NCBI GenBank assembly: GCA_015501585.1 | Contig: JADNRY010000037.1 | Span: forward strand, 1-64,000 | Direction: 5' to 3' | Source: Rhodocollybia butyracea | Lineage: Eukaryota; Basidiomycota; Agaricomycetes; Agaricales; Omphalotaceae | Length of the DNA stretch: 64,000 bases | In this document: piece by piece, positions 43,905 to 55,050 of the stretch | Layout: each line of letters begins with the position of its first letter | Numbering within the stretch: position 1 is the first letter of the stretch | Program-made: the position numbers and the translations under genes | Notes under the pieces: generated by a model | What the model saw: only the letters and a program-made list of their open reading frames with translations | The model's database searches: none | Told to the model about the DNA's origin: nothing

Positions 43905-46171
43905 ATGCTAGCCGTTGAAATATACCCTACACACCAGCCTCTACTATACAATTCCGAGATTCCACAACTGTTTCCTCCTCCAAATTACTCCTCTAAGCCA
44001 GTATGTGGAGAACAATCTATTCAGTTCACGCCTCGGACCAGGAATCGCCCTACCGGGACATACACTCAAAAGTCTGGCAATACGACGGTTCTGCTGATGA
44101 ACCAAGAAGAGGGTTTGTCGATGCCAGTATATGGAAGACAAGGCACAGTTAATGGAATTATTGGCCTTAGTTCTCGCGAAGCTGTGGCTGAGGTCCAGGT
44201 GGAGGTATTTAACGCTCTCGCTTCGTTTTATGCACCTTCTCAACCTATGTTATCTTCCAGTTACATGGTTATATGGAAGTTCATCTATACAGGGCCACCC
44301 CTCATAATACTACCCTTGTCAATCATACATATACTGTATGGAAACAAGATTCTGACTCGGCCGACCAAGTTGCTGTATGCCCTTCCGAGCTTCCCTTCTC
44401 GTGTGTATTCCCCTCGACGTTCGAGGATCGAATTGGACGTCAAACCATTTTAGCACCTTCAATACAGGCTACATATCCTGGCTCGACGGGTTTGATTCAC
44501 TATGCCAGCGTCAAAAAATATCGGGCGAAATTTTCTGCGAAAGTATCCTTGTAATTTCTTACCTTTTTCGGTATAAATGGCGCTCGAAATTCTCCAATAA
44601 TTCCCTCTGAAAAATAGATTGTAATTCATTGTCTTTTTCAATACAAATTTCGTCTGTAATCTATTGTCTTTTTCGAGCGAAAAAGATAAGGAGATTGCTT
44701 ATCTTTTTCGCCCGTGATTAATTGAAAATTTCGAGCGATATTTTTACAAGGTAATAATTGGACAATGATTGGGCAAGAACTGGGCAAGAATTGGTAGCTC
44801 CATCATGTGATGTAGATATGACAAGCATTGCCAAATGTGGCTTATCTGAGGCGTGAAAGTTATATACCATGCCACAATCAACGGTCTTGGATTCTCTTTC
44901 TAAGATAGTTTGAGATTGTACCGATATCTTATTTAGCTTTATGTCATTACAGTGTGGCTATTTGCTTGGTTTACCGTATTTACACGTTAGATTTATGCCA
45001 AAAGGCTACGACAGCTACATCACATGATCGCGCTGCCCAATTCTTGCCCAATCATTGTCCAATTATTACCTTGTAAAAATATCGCTCGAAATTTTCAATT
45101 AATCACGGGCGAAAAAGATAAGCAATCTCCTTATCTTTTTCGCTCGAAAAAGACAATAGATTACAGACGAAATTTGTATTGAAAAAGACAATGAATTACA
45201 ATCTATTTTTCAGAGGAAATTATCGGAGAATTTCGAGCGACATTTATACCGAAAAAGGTAAGTAATTACAAGGATAATTTCGCAAAAAATTTCGCCCGAT
45301 ATTTTTTGACGCTGGCGTAGTGATTGCGCGCTGTGTGTATATGCTTACAGTGACGGTTGTAACACGAGGTTTCTTTGGACAGGCAAAGAAGTAGGCGGAA
45401 ATCTTGTATTTATTGATATGTGTCTGAGTGGTCTGTTTTCAGGATTAAAGTTCCGTTGAAGTATTACCCCAGGAGCAGAGCACCCCATCCCCGATCCCTA
45501 GTAATGCGGACTTTCTTCTTGATGTCAAGATGTCTCCCGAGGCATGGTACCAAACCACATTGACTATAAAATCGCGAAAGCCTACCGTCACCCCTCCAGT
45601 ACACTGTAGTGTAAGTATATCTCTTCCTGATATTCAATCGACTATGTATCAACATTTGTTCTCCTAGTTATTCATCCCTTCAGTCAGAATGTTTGGGTTC
45701 TCCGACACCATCCACTTTCATGTCCAGATGACAGGACCGATCTTGTCCTTGCGTCAACTCGTCTGTGCCAAAAGTTCTAAATCATCTTCCCCAGGGCCGT
45801 CAGCTGTGCTCTCCGCAAATATTCGTGTATACCTCATGAGGCAGATTTACGGCGAAGTTTATGGCCAGAAGGGATTGAAAAACCTCACACTCGCGGAGGG
45901 CACGTTCAGTCCTAGGCCACCACCTTTTACAGCTTCCTCTATCGGGCCCATCCATGGGAACTCCACGGAGGAAAGCCTCGACTGGGAAGGAGAAATCCGA
46001 TGCGACGAGGATCTAATCCCTGGGTTCGTCACGGAGGAATTGACGGTTAAGGATTTTTTGGTGTTGTCGGTCTCTCCCCAAGACCTAGCGAAATCGGATT
46101 TGATTGCTAACCAGGTACTGGTGGTGATCAATCTCGTCACCGAAAGTGCTGAGACGTGGATGGAGGATTGA
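43905..46171 (+). pseudogene. Arrestin-like protein, gene 2, split by a CACTA element
   Basis: This is a tandem paralogue of the preceding gene. The start at 43905 (MLAVEIYPTHQPLLY) is followed by FTPRTRNRPTGTYTQKSGN, an intron, then VHLYRATPHNTTLVNHTYTV and FPSTFEDRIGRQTILAPS. The 825-bp element at 44498-45322 interrupts after GSTGLI; the host frame resumes as ARCVYMLTVTVVTRGFFGQ. Next come MSPEAWYQTTLTIKSR and MFGFSDTIHFHVQMTGPI, RVYLMRQIYGEVYGQKGLKN, then SLDWEGEIRCDEDL and TVKDFLVLSVSPQDL to the stop at 46169-46171. A one-base offset near 45480-45500 may be a second lesion. The element has in-frame stops, so the product is truncated unless the insert is spliced out. Confidence 0.6.
44498..45322. 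mobile_element. CACTA-type non-autonomous element, 825 bp, with 270-bp inverted repeats
   Basis: It begins CACTATGCCAGCGTC and ends GACGCTGGCGTAGTG. A 3-bp target duplication ATT (44495-44497 and 45323-45325) flanks it. These are the signatures of CACTA (EnSpm/CMC) elements. The inverted repeats extend about 270 bp per side and contain repeated CTTTTTCG and AATTTCGAGCGA phrases. The centre (about 44800-45030) is single-copy and non-coding. The insert plus one target copy is 828 bp, a multiple of three. Confidence 0.94.
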
Positions 46172-46180
46172 TCATTTTCA

Positions 46181-46737
46181 TAGTGTTGTGGCTAAGGCCT
46201 TAATTAACCCCTCCAAATGAAGTTAGGTCTTAATAGGTTAATTTGAGGGGTTAATTAATGGCAAATTAATGGCAATCTAAGTGCAAATTAAGGCCTAGGT
46301 AAAAACAATTAATTTCCAGTGTACTTGTCTCCAGAGCCACCCAAAGCATCATCATCAATTGTCTCATTGTCCTTTCCTTGTGCTCACAATTCCATTATTA
46401 ACTAAATACTGCACATGGAACATGTCACCGCTGGTGTTCTGGCACCCATTCTTCTGCTCTGCAAATTGGTATCAGTAGTTGTTGAGTGGTTAATTAACTG
46501 AAAAGGATGTTAGATGACCAGGGTAGCTTGGCATGCTCATGAGCTCCCCTAAGGAAGTGGAGTTGGGGGGAGGGGTTAAATATTCTTGAGACTTGTTTGG
46601 GCGCAAGCCACTTGATCACATGTCTTATTAAGACCTAACTAACCCTTAACTAAAAATTCCAGCGAAGTTAGGTCTTAATTAAGAAGTAAATTAAGGCCTT
46701 AATCTTAATTAAGTCTTAGGTCTTAACCACAACACTG
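46181..46737. mobile_element. hAT-type MITE, 557 bp
   Basis: Termini TAGTGTTGTGGCTAAG and (complement) CAGTGTTGTGGTTAAG are flanked by an exact 8-bp target duplication CATTTTCA (46173-46180 and 46738-46745). The ends are rich in TTAATTAAGGCC-like subterminal repeats in both orientations. It is non-coding. It lies 9 bp after the stop codon of arrestin-like gene 2, in its 3' UTR. Confidence 0.92.
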
Positions 46738-47254
46738 CATTTTCAGAACATTTCTTCTATTAGATCCGTCGGAACGAGTCTACGCCCACTCCTTTCCTTT
46801 CTGCTGAACTTGATTGGGGTGCCAAGATGCTACAGATGACCAAAGGGAATACACATTAAATTCTACTAATATGTTACATTTGATATGCCCCAAGTGGCTT
46901 AATTTCAAGCTTAGGCTAGACCGTAATAGCCGGAAGGATGAGATCGAAGTGAGGGGATAGTTTTCTTCGCAGTTTTGCATCTCCCCATCTGTATTAGTAT
47001 TGCCTTCGTAGATTCCTCATGATGATATCCTGGCTCAAAAAGGTTGATTGGGCGTTGTGCATATATCTGACTCTCTTTACTCCTTATTATCAGAATCGAT
47101 AATACATGTGAAGCAGTTGGACCCCGTCGGACATCTGGGCCGATCTTATGGGAGTCGGGTAATCTTGCCTGCCGGCGCTGGAATTATTTATCAGATAAAA
47201 TTATCTCTTCCCGACCCCACTAGCTATAGACTTTTTCTGCTGGCGAGCAGCTTG

Positions 47255-49270
47255 ATGCCTTTCGATGAAAGGGTCATTTTGAAAACCGTCGTTGTGCTTG
47301 GAGGTGCCTACGCTGGTGAGTTTTAATATCTTCATTGTTACTTCTTATATATGTCCCTCTTTAACCTTAGGTGCTCGGGCTGTCAGAATATTGTCAGAGA
47401 GTCTTCCCCATGGCTGGAGGATCGTGCTTGTGGATAGAAATACGTTCGTTGTCTCTTTACTGTACTAAAACTCCCTTGTTAATAGTCATTTCAGACATGT
47501 TAATCGTAAGTTTCCACAGTCACCCACCTCCGTTTGCGCTTATGTTCTACCCCAGACGTGTATATCTTTCCTAGACTCGCTGTGCTCTCTGGACATGAGC
47601 ATAAAGGCTGTATGTCATACTAAAAGTGCTCACCGACAACTCTCCGTTGATTACTCTCCTTCCAGTTGTACCCTTTGCCAAACTACTAGATGCTAAACGG
47701 GACGGAGATCTCTGTTTGACAGCGATTGTGAAATCTGTTCACCCATCTCATGTGGTTCTCGATAGAGCTTTCCCAGAGCGAGGTATTCTTACACCGACAC
47801 TACATTTTGACTACCTAGTTTACGCGTTAGGAAGCAAGCTTCCTGCTCCGTTGGATCTATGGGGCTCGTATCCGGGATCAGGCAGTGTGTTTCATAAGGT
47901 AGCATCTGTGCCACAGCCTTACGCAGGTAGCAAGCAAGAGGGAATTGAGTGGTTGAAAGCGCATCAGGAAGTCATCAGGAATTCGGAAAGTATTTTGGTC
48001 GTTGGAGGTGGAGCTTTGGGGATTCGTGAGTATTGTGACTTCTGGTTGAAGCCTTCCTTACACCAAACCCGAAACCATAGAGTTCGCCACTGATATTGCT
48101 GAAATACATCCCGACAAGACGATCACCTTGTTGCATTCCCGCCATCGTTTACTCCCTCGATTCGATGAAAGGCTACATACAGAAAGTGGGTCTCTTCTTC
48201 ATCCGTCCGTCTTAGGTCCCGTTTACATGTCTTCATTGTCAGTCCTTGACACGTTAATGGCCTCGAACGTCAATGTAATCCTCGGTGAACGGCTTGACAT
48301 GCACTCCACGTCTCTGGATGGTGAATCTCTCGAGCTCAACGAACGCGGTCAACGTGTGGTCAAGACAGTGCAAGGACGGGAGGTAGCTGCTGATCTCATT
48401 GTGAGACTACTTTAATTGCAATCGCTATATTCACTCGACTAATTCGCATATCAGCTTTTATGTACCGGTCAAAAACCCAACACTCATTTCCTCTCCGCGA
48501 TGGACCCTAGTTGTGTCAACCCCCACGATGGACTTGTGCATGTGCTTCGTACGATGCAACTTGGTGTCTTACCCCCTCTGCACTCACGTTCAACGTTCTC
48601 ATCGGAAATTCTCACACCTTGTACCCCTTCCTCATCTTTATCTGCATCCGCCTCAACTTCGAATCTTCTCTCACCAGAACAAGAACTGGAGGAAGCTCTA
48701 GCACAAGTTGCTTTGACTGGAGATGTTGACTATCAATACGGTGATCTCGAGTCGGAACCGGAATCGGAGGACAGGACGGAAACCACACCGTATCCAAACA
48801 TATTTGTTGTTGGAGATGTTGCGGATGCCTTCGGTGCAATACCTGCTGGTCATACAGCATATTATCAGGCATGTATTGTCTGTCAACTATAACATTTTTT
48901 TGACTCAATTTTGATTCTAGGGAGAAGTTGCTGCACGGAATATCGTTCGGCTCATTCAGCGCTCGGAAATGGAACAAAGTGTTTCGGAATGTGCGTTGGT
49001 ACCTGAGCCTTTGGAATACTATAAGCCTGGATCTCCCGCTATCAAGGTATCGTTAGGCCTGGTGAGCACTCAGCGTCAATCGGATCCTTGTATCTACTAA
49101 CTCTTTTTCATTCCTGTCCGTTTTTTCTTCCTTTTTTGTAGACCAAAGCTGCTTACGAAGTGAACGGGGTTGTAGGAACCTCGAACGATGGTGTGCCAGA
49201 TTTGAATGCTGCTGCAATGTGGGGCTATTTTGGATATGAGGTTGAGAAGGATGAAGATATGTATTTATGA
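47255..49270 (+). CDS. AIFM2/FSP1-like FAD-dependent oxidoreductase
   Basis: The start at 47255 (MPFDERVILKTVVVLGG) gives an N-terminal dinucleotide-binding fold, VVVLGGAYAG spliced to ARAVRIL. It continues with RIVLVDRN, YIFPRLAVLSGHEHKA, HFDYLVYALGSKLPAPLD, and a second Rossmann motif ILVVGGGALGI followed by EFATDIAEIHPDKTITLL. Then come SRHRLLPRFDERLH, a segment with ADLIVRLL or ADLI-LLCTGQKPNT across an intron, and an inserted Ser/Glu-rich region. The FAD-binding NIFVVGDVADAFGAIPAGHT precedes GEVAARNIVRLIQ and the stop at 49268-49270. The order fits the AIFM2/AMID branch of class-I pyridine nucleotide-disulfide oxidoreductases (NAD(P)H oxidoreductase acting on quinone). Substrate and location are inferred. 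Introns of about 50-60 bp are at 47320, 47470, 48030, 48400, 48870 and 49075, all approximate. Confidence 0.82.
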
Positions 49271-50564
49271 GGTATTTCAATGCTGTGGACTAGATTGACT
49301 TGGTAGATGTTATGTAGATGTCACCAGTAGAGGGTCTTGAAGCATTATAGATGGTATAAATACTTCTGTGTGGGTGTTCAACGTTCAGGCATCTATTGAG
49401 CGTCTACACCTCAACATCACAACACCCAACTGATGTAGACATGCCAAGCGGGGTGGGGTGTGGCATTGATGTAGCAATCAATTGTCTCAATTCCCCCACA
49501 CTGCCAATAAAAGGGCTAATATTGTGAGTTAAATACTAATAAAGAAGGAGTCTAGCCAGAGCGAAAAAGACAACTGGCAGACTTTGTGCCGGTTACCGTT
49601 CCTCAGCGCTATGTCATTACATAAATTCAAATAACTACCGTGTAAGGCGCTAAATACTAGCTCACCGTTTACATCTACGGATTGCCTACTAAAAACATAG
49701 CGATTCCAGGATTTGTTGTTTACTTGGTTTTTCGACATGCATGGTCCATGTAAATTTCCAATTTTTGATTACGGATAACACTTGGGCCGAAGTTTATCTT
49801 GCTACAACAACTACCATGAAGGTAGAGCTCAAACTGCATAGTGGTGGCACCGGTGAGTCTTTGTTCCTGTTCCTTTTCGTCAAAAATTGCTGCATTGGAA
49901 GCAGTTGCTGAGGATTTTTGTCCCTTGCTTTTTGAGTATTCGTGCCACGGAAATTCGAAAACATAAGCGAAATAGAACTTTTCAGCTTTGGGGTCGTGTT
50001 TGTGTGAACATCGTGCCCGGATGCGCAAACCACAGCCTCTCTTGCGTACTCATGCACTGGGAATACGAGAGTAGGGCTGCAAGCGGGTTTTTAGACGCAC
50101 CACACCCTAACACTCATTAATCATCAATCTCAGGTCACCTGTTACAAAGTGACTTCGACTACTCCTCAGGCCTCAGCTCTTCCTCAAGCCATCAAACTCG
50201 GGTGCCTCGGATACTTAGACAGTGATGATCTTGACTCCGACCCTCCCATTCGCAATCGCCTCCTTCTACACCTCCGCCCTTGCCTCTGCTACCCCAGAGT
50301 GCGCTGCCATCAGAACCCAACGCTGTGCAAGGCTTGTCAAAGAATCTATCGACAGGCAAGTGGGAGCGAGGAAAGGAGTATGAGATGCTGGAGACAAGAT
50401 GCACCTTGCAAGACTGCAGAGGATACCCCTGCACATAAAAATCCCACTCAATGCTTTGCTCCCAACAGCGCCGCCTTCCAAGTATCTTTTTAGGCTTCAA
50501 CATCATAAAGGCACAGCTAGGTGAGCACTACCTTGTATTTGTGCTAAGACCCTGCTGAATCTCC

Positions 50565-50900
50565 TTGGGTGCTGCTATTCCCTATGCTGACAGCGAGCAT
50601 CAAGTATTCGGAGTCATATTTCCCCCTGGCTTCCTCATAGCGATCCCTTCTGGAGCTTGTCGACACGGTAATATGACTGTAGGTAAAGACGAGATGCACC
50701 ATTCTCCCACGCAGCATTCACCTGGAGAGAATTTCCGCTGGGTGGATCGTGGATTTTATACGATGCTACGGGAACAGCAGAGGCAAAAGTGGAAGTTTGT
50801 AAACTTGGAATCAGCTTGGACTGCATACGTAGCTAAATACTTTGCTGCCAATGAAATTCTGTACCTTTTCATGCTTGAACGAGTCGGACACGGCCCGTGA
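50565..50900 (+). other. Unrecognised frame inside the 3.3-kb element
   Basis: This open frame of 111 codons contains FRWVDRGFYTMLREQQRQKW and AANEILYLFMLERVGHGP. It does not match a transposase that I know; it may be captured host sequence or chance. The rest of the interior (51000-51930) shows nothing. Confidence 0.25.
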
Positions 50901-51936
50901 TCCCGGGATTTGAGCTCACCGGTTGTAACGTTGAGGAGAGTCGATCTATGTTAGTTTTCCTAGTTTTTCCAGCATGAGAATATTTGTATGTGTGTAAGCA
51001 GCCCATATATGTGTTTTTACACTCATTGTACAACCTACAAATGAGTTACAGTTGGTTTGACATTTAAGAGAAACTCGAGTCGTCAAATAGTGTAGTTCTT
51101 TACCAACTTCCCAGCCATAAAATTAGACCTCAATAGAAAATAGTAGTCCATTATAGATTAGTGTAAGACGACTCTAACTCCACCTCAACTTGTGGTTTTG
51201 GTGAAGTTGCACACTAGCAAATTGCCCCGAAATCCTAAGTAGTTTACTTGAGTACCCTCTTGATGTAGAAGTATGTACTGCCAGATTTGAGGGACTGCTC
51301 AGCATATGATCTTAACAATAGCAGAATTGCATATTGGCTTACATCGCAGGAGCAGCTCTGCCATGCATACAGTTATCTAACTTTTCGACATATAGAGAGA
51401 CTCTGACACAAGGTCATTTGAAAATGACACCTCAGTAACATAGAAAATATACCTGTACAGCGACTACGAGCTACGCGCCGGTGTCCTATGGCTCAAGTAT
51501 GTCCACAAGGTCAAAGGCGCACAGAGGTACGCTTGCCGATGCAGGTGGGCGGGCAAGTTTCCCACGGCATTTTATTGCTTCTCGTCCCCTTTGATATACA
51601 TCAATTAAGTTCGTGGCTACTGTTTTCAAGTAAACTTTTGAGGTGAGATTGCTTACACCAGGGAACGCCTATACTACATAGTTACCATGCGCTTTAGAGA
51701 GTTATTGCCATAGAAAACAAACATCCATGAGAATTCCATTGGGGGTTCATCGTTGATCTGCTGTTGAAAATGAGGGACTCATTAGCGGGGGAAATAAAGC
51801 TGCAAATCACCTGGTAGTTACAGGGTGGGCAGCTATGCAGGACTCAATAGATTTCTGTGTCATGACCCAGCTCACAAGCTAAGATTGTGTCGGAGGATGA
51901 TGTATCAAATGCATCTGAGGTTGCAGTTCAGTAGCC

Positions 51937-52257
51937 TTAGCGATACGGAATGTACGTGACTTTTGTTCGTACAAGCAATATCATAACAGATATAGTGTAG
52001 AAGAGCTCCAGAGTTTCTAAAGAGATGAGGTATAGCACCAAGCTTGCCCATGCCTTGTCAATCCCAAAGTCGCCAGGTAAAAACTCATCCTGCATGCTGC
52101 TAGTATCGCCTGAAAGATCACAGAGAAGATTAAGAGACTCAGAACCATGTCCTAATACTTGATTTGAGTGAAAGGCAGCCATAATAAAATTTAGAAACAC
52201 AGGGCCTTGTGCCGCATGAGCAAATCGCAGCTGTACTGCGTCTCGTTTGGCGGCCAA
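51937..52257 (-). other. Unrecognised minus-strand frame inside the 3.3-kb element
   Basis: 106 codons starting MAAKRDAVQLRFAHAAQGP, with a hydrophobic C-terminal part (ASLVLYLISLETLELFY). No family recognised. Confidence 0.2.
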
Positions 52258-52791
52258 TCGATAATCCCTTAGGCCTTAGGCCCGAGCCTTAACGTTAACA
52301 ACGACATCTGCCTTCCGTAAGGTATGACTGCACTACTTTGCGTAACTTTTACCCCATGCTGCGTAGTGTTTCGTTGCAATTTTCGGTCAGAACACCGTAA
52401 AATGCTATAAGAGATTCATTGCCTGCAAGTAATGCGACGCAGAGAAATGAAGGCAGTGGCAGTGTTGAGAACGTCTGAAAGTAAATCATTTAGCGCCGTG
52501 CATGGCGGGACAATTTATGAACGGTAACCGGCACAAGGAAAGTCTGCCGGTGGTCTTTCTTTATTAGTATTTAACTCACAATATTAGCCCTTTTATTGGC
52601 AGTGTGGGGAATTGAGACAATTGATTGCTACATCAATGCCACACCCCACCCCGCTTGGCATGTCTACATCAGTTGGGTGTTGTGATGTTGAGGTGAGCGT
52701 CTAAGGAGAAGACCAACATCTGTCCAGATGAGGTAATTAAGCGACTCATCACGTGTCCACAGCGCGAAATACAGCTTTGACCTCTTCAGCC

Positions 52792-54130
52792 ATGAAACGC
52801 GTCAAAAAGACCTTGATTTCTGGAATAGCTACGGTTGTTCTATATTTTCTTTATAGATCGTCCACCCAACCCCACCAACTCGATTATTACCTTTTATCTA
52901 AAATTCTTCCAGTCCTGAAGGATGAGATTGCTAGGTATACTAGTAGCGACGCCAACAGATTTGGATCTCGGGTACGATACCAAGAGTCGATGCCGTGCTG
53001 GACCGAGAGTAATTTTGGGGCGTTGGATGAAGGGCGAGTTCGAAAAAGACCCAGAGAGCGTGTCAAATCTCACGAATTCCTTCACTCATCATGCTCAGTC
53101 AACTCTGCAGAATCATTCCACATTGCTGACCTATGCTCCTTGCTTCCAAGCAAAAAAGTTCTCTTCGTCGGGCCAGAGACAACGTTCCATCTACACGCGA
53201 ATCTATTACAAGCTTTGGAAATACACGAGAACCGATCCCATAGCTGCCTTGGCAGTGAGTTCTGCACATTTCACCAGATATGTCGCGCTCCTCGTCGAAA
53301 TTCACTTATGTCCTCCGAACCATTCTTTCCACCCGGCGGATTCAAGAAATATCCAAGTAATCGCGAGCTCGCTGCGTCTCAATCAAGTATTCTCAAATAC
53401 ATCCTCTCCAATTCCCTCTATACCGGTCCAGATATGCGAGACGCGAGATATTCTGACCCAGTCGCGCAAGTTGATCCATACACGGGTGTGCGGCAGAAGG
53501 AAATGTACTGGCTAGGCCAGGCGAGAAAAGCTGATCTACTAGTTCTGCATCGAAGCCCACTTCCTGCTCCTGCATGGACGTATGACGGTACACGGAGGGG
53601 CGATTGGTCTTCTGTGTTTCCAGGCGACAGACTCTCGGGGAAAGAATTCGGTGAGAGAATATTAGATTATGCTCTTCGCGCGACAGTGGATAGGTTTTTG
53701 CCCGAAACCGTAGCAACTCTGAACAGGCTGGAATCTTTAGAGAAGCAAAGGGTGTTGTGGCACGGCAGTTGGTACATAGAACCGACATGTGTGAAGCACG
53801 ATGCTAGAGGCAAAAGCGTATTCGACTCGGATCTCGACCCCTGGACGCTGTTCTATAATGCGCAGGGTAAGATGATTCATCTATCCCTCTCATAAGCAGT
53901 CTAACCCTTTCGTAGTATACATGCAAAACCATCTTCTCCGGATCCTGCTTCCGTATTATGGCGTGATGTTCGTTGCCATGCTCGTAAATCCTTCGCAGAA
54001 CGAAGCGGGATTGGGGTACTCGAAAAAGGCTATAGCTGGCAGGAAGGACTGTCTGAGATACGAGTTTGGATCGATCCCAGAGGAGAACATGCGAAATGCG
54101 TTGCTTCGAGGCATGGCATTTGCCTTGTGA
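52792..54130 (+). CDS. Predicted type-II membrane protein, possibly PC-esterase/CAS1-like
   Basis: The ATG at 52792 opens a signal anchor (MKRVKKTLISGIATVVLYFL), preferred over the upstream in-frame GTG. One intron (about 53869-53915) joins NAQ to VYMQNHLLRILLPYYGVMF; the stop is at 54128-54130, total about 430 residues. Visible features are a cysteine-containing block CWTESNFGALDEG, then KKVLFVGPETTFHLHANLLQ followed by NRSHSCLGSEFCTFHQIC, and LYTGPDMRDARYSDPV. A later conserved-looking stretch is ADLLVLHRSPLPAPAWTYDG. The LFVGPETT block resembles the GDS-like first motif of PC-esterase (PMR5/CAS1-like) proteins that modify surface sugars, but the catalytic Ser is not obvious, so function is tentative. 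The start lies just beyond a transposon insertion. Its 3' end is 7 bp from that of the convergent gene. Confidence 0.6.
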
Positions 54131-54137
54131 TAACGAG

Positions 54138-54907
54138 TTATTTCCTCTTCCGGTTCTTCTTTGCACTGTTAGGAAGGTTGTTCTCCTTGTTGTCGTTTCT
54201 CTTCTGGTTCAGAAATCCACCTTTTCCTAATGCTTCTTTGGCCACCTCGGTAATTCTCCTCCATCTATCGCCTCCCAATTGTACACCTCCGTACCATCTC
54301 GAAACCACAACGACAGTACTTTCGCAGCCTGTCACATCAAGAAGTCGAGCCAGATGGTTCCCACTGCCGCTTTCACCTCCATCATGCTGCCCAGTAACGA
54401 TTTTTGATTTTGAAATGGATGTAGTTGAACATTGCGAAGTACGGTAAGCGTACATGCAGTGTGTGGCTTTTTTCAACTTTGGTGAAGCTGTCAGAACGTC
54501 CAGGAACAAAGGAAACATAGTGTCCTTGGGTAGCATTGAAGCATGTGCTACGAATATTGATTTGCGGTCATGAAGCCGGTCTGAAGAGTATATGGGGTAT
54601 GGCCAATCTGATAAGAAAATTGTTTAGAGCGTAAAAAGAGCATGTTGTGCAGTACTTGCTAGAGGATTCAGTAGAAAACTTGCATCCTTTGACTAGATTT
54701 GCTGCAGTACTCAACTTTTGCCGGCAGAAGGCAAGCATGAAGATCGTGAGAACTTACGATAGTGGCAGCATGTGCCGTTCCAGAGGCTCGACTGTTGTCC
54801 CGATGAAGATCCGTGAGGACCAGAGCTGAAAAGAAGAGAAACAGTATATATGGTCTATAGAAAAGTGACACGTTGGTCGGTACGAAGATTCCTCCAGAAA
54901 CGTCCAA
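54138..54907 (-). CDS. IMPACT/UPF0029 (YIH1/YigZ-like) domain protein
   Basis: The long last exon encodes DRLHDRKSIFVAHASMLPK, then KKATHCMYAYRT and the signature DGGESGSGNHLARLLD with VVVVSRWYGGVQLGGDRWRR and VAKEALGKGG, ending in a Lys/Asn-rich tail. This is the UPF0029/Impact N-terminal domain, found in YIH1/IMPACT regulators of Gcn2 and in YigZ proteins. An intron at about 54620-54765 and probably another near 54830-54890 precede it, so the start (ATG near 54907) is uncertain. No RWD domain is seen, so it is a stand-alone Impact domain rather than a full YIH1. Its promoter is shared with the deaminase gene, about 145 bp away and divergent. Confidence 0.75.
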
Positions 54908-55050
54908 ATTAACAAAAGAATCCGCTCAATCAGCCCGGATTGCCTTGATTATCAAGGAGAAACAACCTGGTATATAAGGCCAGCACATGGAACTGGACTT
55001 GTTTTGCGCACTGTCCTTTCTTTCCCCCACCACTCTACCAGCGACCCCAG

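Larger units (their letters stand above)
49407..52695. mobile_element. 3.3-kb DNA transposon with long inverted repeats and 8-bp duplication
   Basis: Inverted repeats of about 210 bp (49407 to about 49620, and about 52490 to 52695) begin CACCTCAACATCACAACACC on both sides, with indels further in. An exact 8-bp duplication AGCGTCTA lies at 49399-49406 and 52696-52703. The 2.9-kb interior holds only short frames (for example 50565-50900 plus and 51937-52257 minus) with no recognisable transposase, so it is non-autonomous. Eight-bp duplications occur in hAT and KDZ elements; the long inverted repeats do not decide between them. It ends 88 bp upstream of the next gene's ATG. Confidence 0.9.

Noticed and set aside
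52753..52791. Upstream GTG start for the type-II membrane protein
   Set aside because: The ATG at 52792 directly opens the membrane anchor; GTG starts are not expected in fungal nuclear genes.
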